The position numbers and the translations under genes are program-made. This document shows positions 1 to 8,742 of a stretch of DNA of 55,117 nucleotides, piece by piece. Location: assembly GCA_001917435.1 (NCBI GenBank), contig MNEA01000046.1, positions 1-55,117 on the forward strand, in the 5' to 3' direction. Source of the stretch: Acidobacteria bacterium 13_2_20CM_2_57_6 (GTDB lineage Bacteria; Acidobacteriota; Terriglobia; Acidiferrales; UBA7541). The notes under the pieces were generated by a model. That model was not told the DNA's origin and did not search any database. It saw nothing but the letters and a program-made list of their open reading frames with translations. The first letter of the stretch is position 1. Each line of letters begins with the position of its first letter.

Positions 1-367
1 CTGCTACACTACCTGTTGTGGTTACCTGAGTTAAATGGATACCCCATTTGTATGAATATCCAAGGCAAGGACTTACAAAATTTGCATTTCGTAAGTGATT
101 GATTCCAAAGGACACGTTTGTAGTTGTGAAGGACCAGTAGGATTCAAAAATGGAGACTTGAAAAAGAAAGCGGGAGCAAAGCTCCTGTCGTCCAGACGCA
201 GTTTATATTAGGTCAAGTATACCATAAGTTATAATAAAGTCAAGGGCGATTTTGGAATAGGCGCATCCGACGCTGGCGTGGGCCAGCGCCGGATGCCCTC
301 GGAAGTTTGCCGCTTCGCGCGGCGCGGCGGCAGTTGGGCGAACGGAAGCCGACCGCTTGAGGGTTGA
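1..367. other. gene-free left edge
   Basis: I see no coding sequence here. The first 230 bases are clearly more AT-rich than the rest of the window. A small hairpin (GGAGC, AAA, GCTCC) lies near 184-196. The only signal I can support is a leftward promoter at 216-243, described separately. The stretch follows the end of the leftward gene at 368-1141. Confidence 0.5.
216..243 (-). promoter_or_regulatory. sigma-70-type promoter facing left, out of the window
   Basis: On the minus strand a -35 box TTGACT (243-238) is separated by 16 bp from a -10 box TATACT (221-216), in an AT-rich context. Transcription would start near 209 and run off the left edge, so the gene it serves is probably outside the window. 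Confidence 0.45.
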
Positions 368-1141
368 TCAAGTTGTGCTGGCAGTCTTCTTGGCGGGAGC
401 GCCAGGGCGATACTTGGCGCGGACGCGCTGCAGGTCGTGGCGCAGCTTATTGTCTTCGTCTCCAAAGGCAGCGTCGCGCTCGTCCCGTGGGCTCTTGTCC
501 AGATTTGCTTTCTGCCGCGCGGTGATAAAGCTGCCGTCGATCTGCTTCTGGTGCCACTTGCCGTCCTGCGGGTCGAACCAAGAGATGTAGCAACCGGCCG
601 GAACCTCAAGCGCCTTATTCAGGCGAGCGAGGAAATCAAACTGCGTGCCCGCCGGGGCTTTGGTGTCGTAAAACTCCCGGGTAGTAAAATCCGAGACGGA
701 GATCCCGTTGATTGGATAGGCAAAGACTTCGCAAGGGTCGCCGACTTCGACCAAGTACTCAACTTGATGTCCATCGGATGCGGGATCGATATCCGGATCA
801 CGGATAAGTTTGTGCCCCAGCGGGTCGACGAGCATTTCAAGAAGCTCATGGCTGGCGGTGATGCTCCAGTCGTTGCCGGCTTGAATTTCAGCGAAGGGCT
901 TGCCGTTCTTGTCCAGATGGACGCCCAAACCGGCGCTGGATTGATCGAGAATGGTCATTGGCCAAGCGCGAGCTGGGACGGCTTCTCCCAAATCAAGCGC
1001 CTGCACCTGAGCGTGGACTCCCCAGACGGGAGTGAAATCGCGGTCAAGTTGGATTTGCAAGGCCTGTGCTACCTGATCGACTTGGTCGAAGGGTAGTTTC
1101 ATCGAGGACTTGTCTTGAAGTGTGACATGACGAATTTTCAT
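368..1141 (-). CDS. uncharacterised protein with HExxE/DP motif, putative metallopeptidase
   Basis: This 257-residue protein has no signal peptide or membrane segment. Residues 98-102 read HELLE, followed by DP at 106-107 and then EVGDPCE at 132-138. An HExxE core, a DP pair and a later E-V/I-G/A-D-x-C block recur in uncharacterised putative metallopeptidases, with the second glutamate as a plausible third metal ligand; that assignment is family knowledge plus inference. The C-terminus is lysine-rich. The start is well supported: AGGAGGT lies 6 nt before the ATG at 1141. A hairpin with a 6-bp stem (1158-1173) sits just upstream of the ribosome-binding site. No neighbour is co-oriented closely enough to suggest an operon. 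Confidence 0.75.
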   Translation of the reverse strand: MKIRHVTLQDKSSMKLPFDQVDQVAQALQIQLDRDFTPVWGVHAQVQALDLGEAVPARAWPMTILDQSSAGLGVHLDKNGKPFAEIQAGNDWSITASHELLEMLVDPLGHKLIRDPDIDPASDGHQVEYLVEVGDPCEVFAYPINGISVSDFTTREFYDTKAPAGTQFDFLARLNKALEVPAGCYISWFDPQDGKWHQKQIDGSFITARQKANLDKSPRDERDAAFGDEDNKLRHDLQRVRAKYRPGAPAKKTASTT

Positions 1142-1739
1142 TCGGGGACCTCCTGTACGAGGCGAAAGCCTCGGATTGAGGGCCGTAACTGTACTCTAAA
1201 ATAGTGCAACCTACAACAGGGCTCACGTTGAAAATCCGGCCTCGCGGGAGGCTCGGGCAACCACGAAACAATTCGTGACGCGCGGAGAGAAGATCAATCT
1301 CAAAGTGAGTCACGGTGGCACGGTGATGTCACGGGTTGAGACGGTTTTCAGGCCGGTGTCGGTGAAATCCGGGTCATGGCGTGGTGATCAGATGGCCACA
1401 AAAAAATATCGCTGAGGAAAAGGGACCGAGGACACCGCGATGAAAAAAAAGAAGATGGCGGCATCAAGCTGCCGATACAAGTTGTGTGCGGGGGATTTTT
1501 CGGCGGCCTGACTGGCACGGACGAATTGTCGGACGTTGTGGCATGCGCGGTGCATATATCCGGGCATTGGTCCGCGCACGCGACGGTTGGTCACCGGGGG
1601 AAATGGTGCAATGCGCTGGCGAGACCACAACCGCAGCCGAAAATGACTGTCGGAAGTGGCTGTTCGTGGCCGTAGGAATTGACTCCCCCAACCGCCAAGT
1701 CTCCTGAGGAAACACCTCAAAAGTGCGCAGCAGGTCGAG
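1142..1739. other. 598-bp intergenic region between divergent genes
   Basis: The region separates the leftward gene at 368-1141 from the rightward gene at 1740. Next to the left gene is a 6-bp hairpin (CGAGGC and GCCTCG around GAAA on the plus strand, 1158-1173) that would lie in its 5' leader. Several short open frames cross 1460-1710 on both strands, but none has a convincing ribosome-binding site or a recognisable protein, so I call no gene here. Confidence 0.45.
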
Positions 1740-2780
1740 ATGCTGTGCAAATCAAAGAACGTAAAGAAGTTGTATTTTACGGCTGGATTCCTCCCCTTCC
1801 TTTTCATCAACATGACTGTGGTTATCTGCGCGCCAACAGCGAGAGCGCAAGACCCCAGTTCTGAGCAGACGGACGGAATCATTTCCGGGACCGTGCTGCT
1901 GAAGACGGGCAACCGGCCTGCGAGCCAGGTGGCGGTAAAACTGAAATCGCATGCGGTGGGAATCTTCCGCAGCGTCCTGACGGACTTTGAAGGCCACTTT
2001 GAAGTGCGAAGCCTCCCTCCCAGCACATACGAGATCGTTGTCGATGAACCGGGGTACGAGCCGGCGCAAACCAACACACAGGTCGACGGCACGGCCTCGA
2101 AGCTGGTGCTTTACCTGAATTCGTCGAATTTGCGGCCAATGGAGCGGAATAACTACATCGTTTCGGCACGCGAGTTGGGGATTCCGGGTAAAGCGTGGAG
2201 TGAGTACGAAAAGGGAGTGGAAAGGCTGACAAAGAAAGATCTAGCCGGAAGCCTGGCCCACTTCACGAAAGCTACCCAGGCGTTCCCCGAGTATTACGAG
2301 GCTTACTATCACGTGGGAGTGGTGGAAACTACGCTAGGCCACTTCGATGAAGCGATGCAGGCTTTTCAAAAGGCCATTGACCTGAGCAGCGGGAGGTACG
2401 CTTGGGCAGAGTTCGGCTTCGGGTATCTATTTTTTCTGCAGGGAAAACCAGAAGAGGCGGAAATCGCCGTGCGCAGAGGATTGGAGTTGGACAGCAGCTC
2501 GCCCGACGGCTACGCCATCCTGGCTATGGCGCTACTACGGCTCCATCGCGCGGACGAGGCGGAAAGAAGCGCACGTGAAGCGCTCCTGCGAAACCCCAAC
2601 TTTGCGCCGGCCTATTTGGTGTTGTCGGATGCTTGTGGAGAAAGGCACGAGTATCAGGCGCAATTGCAAGGCCTAGATGCCTATTTGAAGCTTGAGCCGA
2701 ATGGCCTAGGGAGTGAGCACGTCCGCCAGGTGCGTGAAGCAGTCCAGCGACTGGCGGCAAAATCTCATTCCGAAGATTGA
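1740..2780 (+). CDS. secreted carboxypeptidase-regulatory-like/TPR protein
   Basis: The protein (346 aa) starts with a long hydrophobic signal region ending in an ARAQ site near residue 36. Residues about 45-125 form a carboxypeptidase-regulatory-like beta-sandwich (ISGTVLLK, then TDFEGHFEVRSLPPSTYEIVV), the small domain often seen in Acidobacteriota surface proteins. Residues about 160-335 are TPR repeats (for example YYEAYYHVGVVETTLGHFDEA and the copies after it). The likely role is a periplasmic or outer-membrane-associated scaffold; the partner is unknown. The ribosome-binding site is weak, and an internal ATG at residue 25 would still leave a signal peptide, so the start is uncertain. 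It converges with the permease gene at 2810, only 29 bp away. Confidence 0.85.
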   Translation: MLCKSKNVKKLYFTAGFLPFLFINMTVVICAPTARAQDPSSEQTDGIISGTVLLKTGNRPASQVAVKLKSHAVGIFRSVLTDFEGHFEVRSLPPSTYEIVVDEPGYEPAQTNTQVDGTASKLVLYLNSSNLRPMERNNYIVSARELGIPGKAWSEYEKGVERLTKKDLAGSLAHFTKATQAFPEYYEAYYHVGVVETTLGHFDEAMQAFQKAIDLSSGRYAWAEFGFGYLFFLQGKPEEAEIAVRRGLELDSSSPDGYAILAMALLRLHRADEAERSAREALLRNPNFAPAYLVLSDACGERHEYQAQLQGLDAYLKLEPNGLGSEHVRQVREAVQRLAAKSHSED

Positions 2781-2809
2781 GCTTGCCGCATACTTCCACA
2801 TAACCGCTT

Positions 2810-4153
2810 TCAGGAGGCAGCGCGTTTGCGCCAGAAGAAGTAGGCGGGAAGGCCGATGAGAAACAGAATGATGGCGGCGGCGAGGTTCGTGAATTGGGAA
2901 GGGTCGCGAAAAGCTAAATAGACAGCGTTGGCGACGATGGCCGCAGCGGCAAGGACAAAGAGCATGGGCGTCCAGGGATAGCCGGGAACGCGATAGGGAA
3001 TGGCCCGCCCTGCCGAAGCACGGCGAAATGGGAAAATGGCGGCAGCGCCGAGCCCGTAGAAGATCCAGCCGATAAAAATCACGCCGCCAATCAATGCACT
3101 GAAACTTCCCAACTCACCGGCACAAACCAGAACTGCCGACCAAACGCCCAGTCCGACGATGGCTGCTGCGGGCGTCAAGAACCGGGGATGGACTTCGGCG
3201 AGTTTCTTGAAAAAGAGTTTGTCGTTGGCCATGGCATAGAAAACGCGCGGGGCAGTAAGGATTACGCTATTGGCGGCGCTAAACGTGGAAATCAGAATGG
3301 TGAGTGCTACGATCTTGCCTGCCCATGAGCCCAGCACCGAAGTGACGGACGTTGCGGCGATGGTGTCGCTAGCGGCCATGTCCGCTGGGCCGAGAGCGAA
3401 GAGGTAAGCGACAACGGCGATAAGATAGAGCCCGACGAGAATCAGGGAACCCATCAGAAAAGCGCGCGGAAAGGCTTTTTGCGGATTAATGACCTCGCCG
3501 GCGCTGTACGTGCCGAATTGCCAGCCTTCATACGCCCAGAGAACCGCAATCATCGCCAGCCCGAAATTGGACCATAGACCCAGTCCGCGCTGGACGGCAC
3601 CGAAGGCGGACGGAATATCACGCGCGTGATGGCCGAAGGCCAGCAGCAAAGCGCTGAGGATGACGATGATGCCCATTTTGACGAGGGTGGTCCAATTTTG
3701 AAGGTCTGAACTCTTACGCGTACCCCAGACGTTTATGACCGTTACGACTCCGATCATCACCATGGCAGAGATGGTCTGTTCCACCGGAGAAATGGGAATC
3801 ACTCTGGCGAGATACTCGCTGAAGGCCCGCGCCAAGGCCGCGATCGAACCGCTGGCGATCACCAGGAAGAGACACCAACCATACAAGAAGGCCGCGAGAC
3901 GCCCGAAGCCGTCACGAATGTAGCAGTACAGGCCGCCTGCTTCGGGATTGGCAGCGGCAAGCTCGGCATAGGTTAGCGCGCCGAGCAAGGAGAGGACTCC
4001 TCCAGCCACCCAAACCAGGAGGGAGAGGCCGACAGAGCCGTTGACCTGACGAAGAATGGGGCCGGGCGTCCGAAAAATGCCGGAGCCAATCACGGAGCCG
4101 ATAAAGAGGAGGAGAAGATCGCGGAGGCGAAGTGTGCGGACGAGTTCGGGCAT
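2810..4153 (-). CDS. APC-family amino acid permease
   Basis: This is a 447-residue integral membrane protein with about 12 hydrophobic segments. It is recognisable as an amino acid-polyamine-organocation (APC/LAT-like) transporter. The N-terminal segment GSVIGSGIFRTPG is the family's glycine-rich helix 1, which binds the substrate backbone, and ALTYAELAAANPEAGGLY is the typical helix 2 region. Length matches the family. The substrate cannot be read from the sequence. The gene lies 60 bp downstream of the site-2 protease gene on the same strand and may share its transcript. There is no obvious ribosome-binding site before the ATG at 4153. Confidence 0.9.
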   Translation of the reverse strand: MPELVRTLRLRDLLLLFIGSVIGSGIFRTPGPILRQVNGSVGLSLLVWVAGGVLSLLGALTYAELAAANPEAGGLYCYIRDGFGRLAAFLYGWCLFLVIASGSIAALARAFSEYLARVIPISPVEQTISAMVMIGVVTVINVWGTRKSSDLQNWTTLVKMGIIVILSALLLAFGHHARDIPSAFGAVQRGLGLWSNFGLAMIAVLWAYEGWQFGTYSAGEVINPQKAFPRAFLMGSLILVGLYLIAVVAYLFALGPADMAASDTIAATSVTSVLGSWAGKIVALTILISTFSAANSVILTAPRVFYAMANDKLFFKKLAEVHPRFLTPAAAIVGLGVWSAVLVCAGELGSFSALIGGVIFIGWIFYGLGAAAIFPFRRASAGRAIPYRVPGYPWTPMLFVLAAAAIVANAVYLAFRDPSQFTNLAAAIILFLIGLPAYFFWRKRAAS

Positions 4154-4213
4154 GAGTCTGGCACCGGACGGCGCGCTTTGGCCAAAGGCATCATAACCGG
4201 AGATTGGAAACGG

Positions 4214-5224
4214 TCAACGGGGATTTGGAGAAAAATAGAGCGGCGCAGGCATGAAACAGAGCAGGAAGACAAGAAGCGCAAGAAACGCTCCCAAGCGGCG
4301 AAGCGGGTCGAGCGGAGTGGGATCGTAAATGGGCGGGATGCGAAGGAAACGCATGCCGAGAAGAAGGATTCCCCACACGTACCAGCCTTGCCAGAAACCA
4401 AACAGTCCGAGCGAGAGGAGAGCCAGGGGAAGAAGCATGGAAACGTAAAGGTGGAGGCGGGGATCGAGCGATCGCAGAATGTGTCCGCCGTCCAGCTGGG
4501 CGACGGGCAAGAGATTGAGTGAAGTGGCGAAAAGCCCAACCCACGCGGCGCGGCCAATCGGATTGAGCAAGAGCATGCCGGGGTGAACATCTGGATGCAG
4601 GACGGAAGCGAAGAGTCGCAACAGGAGCGGAGTGCCGAAGGCCAGGTCGACGGTGCGAGTGTCGTCAAGGCCGGGAACAATTTTCGCGTGGAGCACGCCG
4701 TAAGCAAGCGCGGGAACCGCCAGTAGGAATCCTACGAGAGGACCGGAAGCGCCGACGTCAAACAGGGCGCGAGTTGTACGAATCGGGGAACGAATGAGAA
4801 TGAATGCGCCGAAGGTGCCCATCAGCGAGGGAAAGGGAATAAAAAAAGGGTAGCTAGACCGGATGTGATGATGGCGGCAAGCGAAGAAGTGGCCGAGCTC
4901 ATGGGCGAGGAGAATGGTGAGCAAAGTGAGAGCGAAGGGCAAGCCGGCGGCAAGAGCCACGGGATGTCTGTAAAAAAGGGTGAAGGCGCTCACAAATTCG
5001 TCGAACGCAACAGCCTGATTCTGTGCGTAGGCGACGGCGAATTGAGTACCGGCGACCAAGCACGTGCACAGAGTGAGGAGAAAAAGAACACCGGCAAGAT
5101 AAAGCGACTTAAGCGAAGGGCGAGGAGGAACGGTAGTGTAGGGCAAAGGCCCGTATGGAATGGCGCGCCAATCCAAGTTGATAGGAATAGGTGGCGGATT
5201 ATTTTCTTGGGGCGGAGTGCTCAC
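4214..5224 (-). CDS. site-2 protease family (M50) membrane metalloprotease
   Basis: The 336-residue protein has the zinc motif HELGH at residues 108-112 and the second M50 motif NLLPVAQLDGGH at 237-248, whose aspartate supplies the third ligand. Both lie in hydrophobic segments, as expected for intramembrane proteases. There is no PDZ domain and the N-terminus is proline-rich, so the layout resembles the EGY1-like/ short bacterial S2P group rather than RseP. The start is a GTG with no clear ribosome-binding site. It precedes the APC permease by 60 bp. The substrate is unknown. Confidence 0.88.
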   Translation of the reverse strand: MSTPPQENNPPPIPINLDWRAIPYGPLPYTTVPPRPSLKSLYLAGVLFLLTLCTCLVAGTQFAVAYAQNQAVAFDEFVSAFTLFYRHPVALAAGLPFALTLLTILLAHELGHFFACRHHHIRSSYPFFIPFPSLMGTFGAFILIRSPIRTTRALFDVGASGPLVGFLLAVPALAYGVLHAKIVPGLDDTRTVDLAFGTPLLLRLFASVLHPDVHPGMLLLNPIGRAAWVGLFATSLNLLPVAQLDGGHILRSLDPRLHLYVSMLLPLALLSLGLFGFWQGWYVWGILLLGMRFLRIPPIYDPTPLDPLRRLGAFLALLVFLLCFMPAPLYFSPNPR

Positions 5225-5350
5225 GAGGTGGCCAATGTGTTGAATAAGATCGATACGAACCAGTACAGCACAATTGCGCGGGTTCGCGCCAGTTTCGAAT
5301 GGATCAGGAGTTTGTTTGCCGGAGTTGCTTGCGAGGAAACCGAAACGCGG

Positions 5351-5638
5351 CTATGCCGATTTCTTATCTTCGTCGATGCCTTGAAGCTCTTTGCCGGGTT
5401 TGAAGCGGACGGCTTTGCCGGGCGGAATGTTGACTTCTTCGCCGGTGCGGGGATTGCGGCCGATGCCGGTCTTGCGCGGTTTCACGCTAAAGACGCCGAA
5501 GCGGCGGAGTTCGATGCGCTGGCCGCGGCCGAGAGCCTGCTTCAACGATTCGAAAACCGTTTCGACCGCTTGCTCGGCTTTTGTGCGGCTGATGTTCGTT
5601 GTGGCCACGACGGCATTTACGATGTCCAACTTAATCAC
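5351..5638 (-). CDS. HU/IHF-family DNA-binding protein
   Basis: A 95-residue histone-like protein. The N-terminal helices are followed by the beta-arm region: FGVFSVKPRKTGIGRNPRTG, then a proline-containing tip and KAVRFKPGKEL. The RNPRTG arm with the intercalating proline is diagnostic of HU/IHF. It bends and compacts DNA as a dimer. The GTG start at 5638 is preceded 6 nt upstream by GGGAGGAT. A good promoter lies at 5665-5693. It is divergent from dcd. Confidence 0.95.
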   Translation of the reverse strand: MIKLDIVNAVVATTNISRTKAEQAVETVFESLKQALGRGQRIELRRFGVFSVKPRKTGIGRNPRTGEEVNIPPGKAVRFKPGKELQGIDEDKKSA

Positions 5639-5664
5639 GCAATCCTCCCGCGCTTCCGAGGCAG

Positions 5665-5693
5665 ATGCTAGAGGGTGTGGCCTAGGTTGTCAA
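5665..5693 (-). promoter_or_regulatory. promoter of the HU gene
   Basis: On the minus strand TTGACA (5693-5688) and TAGCAT (5670-5665) are separated by 17 bp. The -35 box is a perfect consensus. The start of transcription would fall about 20-25 nt before the HU GTG codon, leaving room for its ribosome-binding site. Confidence 0.6.
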
Positions 5694-5805
5694 GACGGGA
5701 GGGGTAATCTACACTGAACATCTTTTGCCGCGCTCCATCGAAACAATTTGGTGCAGCAACAAAACGAAAAGACAAATCGAAGTTACATTTCTTGGGGAGG
5801 AATGG

Positions 5806-6360
5806 ATGGCCGTCAAGCCCGACCGTTGGATCCGGCGCAAAGCGCTGGAGCAAAAGATGATCGAGCCGTTTACCGACCGGCAGGTGCGAGAGGGAGTGAT
5901 CAGTTACGGGGTTTCGTCGTACGGTTACGATATCCGCGTGGCGGATGAGTTCCGGATTTTCACGAACGTGAATTCGACGACCGTGGACCCCAAGCGGTTT
6001 GATCCGAAATCGTTTGTGGAGTTTAAAGGCGAGGTGTGCATCATTCCGCCGAATTCATTTGCGCTGGCGCGGTCGGTGGAATATTTCCGGATTCCGCGGA
6101 ACGTGCTGACGATCTGCGTGGGCAAATCGACCTATGCGCGATGCGGAATTATTGTGAACGTGACGCCGTTCGAACCGGAGTGGGAGGGGTTCGTGACGCT
6201 GGAAATCAGTAACACAACGCCGCTGCCGGCGAAGATTTATGCGAATGAAGGGCTGTGCCAGGTGATTTTCTTCGAATCGGATGAAGATTGCGAAGTGAGC
6301 TACAAGGACAAGAAAGGGAAGTACCAGGCGCAGAGCGGGATTGTGCTGCCCCGGCTGTAG
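5806..6360 (+). CDS. dcd: dCTP deaminase
   Basis: The protein has 184 residues, close to the family length. It deaminates dCTP to dUTP, feeding thymidylate synthesis. Diagnostic stretches are [13 protein letters not shown] near the N-terminus, [10 protein letters not shown], and [16 protein letters not shown], which contains the catalytic glutamate of the TLEISN motif. I chose the ATG at 5806 because GGGGAGG lies 5 nt upstream and family members begin close to this point; the frame is open further upstream to 5725. It converges with the DedA-rhodanese gene, whose final stop lies 15 bp beyond the dcd stop. Confidence 0.95.
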   Translation: MAVKPDRWIRRKALEQKMIEPFTDRQVREGVISYGVSSYGYDIRVADEFRIFTNVNSTTVDPKRFDPKSFVEFKGEVCIIPPNSFALARSVEYFRIPRNVLTICVGKSTYARCGIIVNVTPFEPEWEGFVTLEISNTTPLPAKIYANEGLCQVIFFESDEDCEVSYKDKKGKYQAQSGIVLPRL

Positions 6361-6375
6361 GGATACAAAGAAGCC

Positions 6376-7329
6376 TTATTTTGCATTCACGGTGACTGTA
6401 GGGCTGTCGAGCGGGTAGCCGCGCTCGCGCCAGGCGCCCAGACCGCCCTCCAGCGGGCGGATGCGCGTGACGCCGTTTTTCCTGAGGAGCAGCGCCACAC
6501 GGGCGCTGGTGGCTTCGTTTGGTCAAGTACAGTAGAGGATGATTTCGCGATCGCGCGGCAAGCGGTCGTTCTTCTCCTCCAATTCCTTGGAGTCCATGTG
6601 AAAGGCGCCGGGAATAGTTTCCGGATCGGCTTCAAAGTCCATCGAGTGGCGCAAGTCAACGATAACCAGTTCTTCGCCGGCGTCGATTTTTTCCTTTAGC
6701 TCATCCGCGGTAATGCGCGAGATACGAAGATCGCGGAGAAAGCGCTGGCGAGCAACAAATTTATAGGCGATGTACGCGCCGAGAACGCCGAGAAGAAGGA
6801 CCAACAGCCAGCCGCCGAGAGCGGCGAGATGCTCGGCCAGACGCTCAATCTCACCACTGAATAAGTAACCGAGGCCGAGGAAAGAGCCGGCCCACAGGAG
6901 CGATCCCATGGCATCAAACAAGAGGAAACGCCGCGGACGCATGTGAAAGATGCCCGCCAGGGGAGGGGCAACCGTGCTCAGACCAGGTAGAAATTTTGCA
7001 AGCAAAAGCGAGCGCGCACCTTGCTTCGAAAAAACGCCTTCGGTGCGGCGAACGCAGGAATCCGGCTCCAGTGAAATCTTGCAGAGAAGCTGGAGAATCC
7101 TGATGCCTTTGCGGCGGCCAAGCTGATACCAGATGGAATCGGCCGACACGGCCGCGAAGATGACGTAGAAGAGCGAGGCGAAAAAGTTCAAGTGGCCTGT
7201 ACCGGCGAGAGCGCCGGCCGCGAGCAGTAGGGGCATCGAAGGAACCGGAAGTCCGATTTGCTCCGCGAAAACCCATCCGAGCAACAGAATGTATCCGTGA
7301 TGGAGAAGGAATTCGAGCGTGCGATGCAT
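6376..7329 (-). CDS. DedA membrane protein fused to rhodanese domain; in-frame TGA, candidate selenoprotein
   Basis: Residues 1 to about 195 are a DedA/SNARE-associated membrane domain (EQIGLPVPSMPLLLAAGALAG; FLPGLSTVAPPLAG). From about 205 a single rhodanese domain follows (VIVDLRHSMDFEADP). At codon 269, right after ILYCT, the frame meets TGA (6525-6523), then continues PNEATSARVALLL, a GGLGAWRERGYP segment and a normal TAA at 6378-6376. From family knowledge, relatives read YCxCPNEA here, so the TGA replaces a conserved Cys of the active-site loop. Read as selenocysteine, the protein is 317 aa and complete; terminated, it loses the end of the rhodanese fold. A hairpin downstream (6490-6508) fits a SECIS element. 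The start at 7329 (MHRTLEFLL) matches homologs; a GTG at 7389 would overlap the nitroreductase gene. It could still be a nonsense mutation or sequencing error. Confidence 0.8.
6490..6525 (-). promoter_or_regulatory. candidate bacterial SECIS element with its UGA codon
   Basis: Reading the minus strand, the TGA (6525-6523) is followed by 14 nt, then CAGCGCC (6508-6502), a 5-nt loop CGTGT (6501-6497), and GGCGCTG (6496-6490). The stem is 7 perfect base pairs. Bacterial SECIS hairpins sit inside the coding region just after the UGA, with a G (often GU) early in the apical loop; here the loop has GU at positions 2-3. Spacing is within the range known for SelB recognition. The hairpin could arise by chance in GC-rich codons. 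Confidence 0.6.
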
Positions 7330-7355
7330 GGCTGGGCAGGGTTGGCGGTCTCCGG

Positions 7356-7961
7356 TTATTTCGCTGCGAAAGAAGCAGTATGCCCCCACTTACCGGCCAT
7401 GACAAATTCCGCGATCGATTTGCGTGTTCTAGGCGCCAGCTCGCGATCCTTCAAAGGCGGAGGCAGGGAAGCGGGATCGCCCGGGTAACCGATGGCGACC
7501 GCCGCGATGGGTGCCCATCCCGCGGGAATCCCAAAGACCTGGCGCGCTTTTTCTGGATCAAATCCGGCCATCTGATGGACAGCCAGGCCGCGCGCGGTCG
7601 CCTCCACGGAGAGCAGGGCAGTGGCCGCGCCAGTGTCATATTGGGCGTTGCGGTTAGGGGCATTGTTATTAGCAAATGCCAGTTTCGCGACAGCCAGCCC
7701 CAGCACGGGAGCGCCGTTAGCCCACTGGGCATTGAATTCCACGAGCACGCTCAATATTTTCTCAAAATTGTCTTTTTCGTCTTTGGTTGCAACGATATAT
7801 GCCCAGGGCTGTTCGTTAAAGCTGGAAGGCGCCCAGCGGGCAGCCTCGAAAATGCTGCGTAGAACGTCTTGAGGAACAAGCTTATCGGCAAAAGCTCGGG
7901 GGCTCCAACGGTCGCGGATTAGTTCGTGAACGGGGAAATCGCTTGGCGCCGGTTTCTGCAT
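7356..7961 (-). CDS. nitroreductase-family FMN oxidoreductase
   Basis: A 201-residue cytosolic flavoenzyme of the nitroreductase superfamily. The N-terminal RWSPRAF matches the FMN-phosphate binding motif, followed by ARWAPSSFNEQPW. The C-terminal half has MAGFDPEKARQVFGIPAGW and AIGYPGDP, also typical. Such enzymes reduce nitro, quinone or related substrates with NAD(P)H; the physiological substrate is not readable. It lies 26 bp upstream of the DedA-rhodanese gene and 106 bp downstream of yceI, all leftward, suggesting one redox-related transcription unit. Confidence 0.92.
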   Translation of the reverse strand: MQKPAPSDFPVHELIRDRWSPRAFADKLVPQDVLRSIFEAARWAPSSFNEQPWAYIVATKDEKDNFEKILSVLVEFNAQWANGAPVLGLAVAKLAFANNNAPNRNAQYDTGAATALLSVEATARGLAVHQMAGFDPEKARQVFGIPAGWAPIAAVAIGYPGDPASLPPPLKDRELAPRTRKSIAEFVMAGKWGHTASFAAK

Positions 7962-8067
7962 GAGTTTGATTCCTTTTGGTTGAGCGAATTTACTTGATGA
8001 TGCAAACGGGGCGGGCGGTGCATGCGCACCGGCCGCCCACCCCCTACGACACTACTCTCAGCGCCCG

Positions 8068-8688
8068 TCAATTGCCTGGTTTTGGCGCTTGCTTGATCAT
8101 TTCGGCATCGATGGTGATATTGACGTCATCACCGACGACCACGCCGCCGTTGTCCAACGTGGCGTTCCATTTCACGCCGAAGTCCTGACGATTGACTTTT
8201 GACGAAGCGTTTATAGCGATCCTTTGATTGCCCCAGGGATCTTTCACGGGAGGTGTGGGTCCATCCACGTCGAGCACGACTTCCTTGGTCGTGCCGCGAA
8301 TGGTGAGATCGCCGTTGACTTTGAGCTTACCGGGGGCGACCTGCTCGACTTTCTTGGATTTGAAAGTCATGGAGGGGAAGTGCGCGACGTCAAAGAATTT
8401 GTCGCTGCGCAGGTCATTGTCGCGAGCGGGCTCGCGGGTATCTACAGTCGAGACGTCGATAGTGACGTCGACGGAGGATTTGGTGATGTCCTTGTCGTCC
8501 AGCACGACCGTGCCGTTGACCTTGCTGAAAGCTCCGCGCACTGTAGCAATGGCCATATGACGGACCGAAAACTGCGCGGACGAGTGCTGCGGATCAATCT
8601 TCCACTCGGACGTGGCCGCGCCGGCGGGCAGTGACAGAATGGCCGTGAGTCCGGCAGTTACCGCGATTCGAGATAGATAGTGGCCCAT
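8068..8688 (-). CDS. YceI-family periplasmic protein
   Basis: The 206-residue protein begins with a signal peptide (hydrophobic core, AAA cleavage region near residue 25). The mature part shows the YceI lipocalin-like fold: WKIDPQHSSAQFSVRHMAIATVRG at the start, then LRSDKFFDVAHFPSMTFKS and GDLTIRGTTKEV. YceI proteins bind isoprenoid-type or amphiphilic ligands in the periplasm. A clear AGGAG lies 6-7 nt before the ATG. It is 54 bp downstream of the marR gene on the same strand; the marR-yceI pairing suggests control by that regulator. Confidence 0.95.
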   Translation of the reverse strand: MGHYLSRIAVTAGLTAILSLPAGAATSEWKIDPQHSSAQFSVRHMAIATVRGAFSKVNGTVVLDDKDITKSSVDVTIDVSTVDTREPARDNDLRSDKFFDVAHFPSMTFKSKKVEQVAPGKLKVNGDLTIRGTTKEVVLDVDGPTPPVKDPWGNQRIAINASSKVNRQDFGVKWNATLDNGGVVVGDDVNITIDAEMIKQAPKPGN

Positions 8689-8742
8689 GTTTTTCTCCTC
8701 TTCTTGTTTGATTGGTGATCGAAACTCGCTCCAAAAGGTCTG

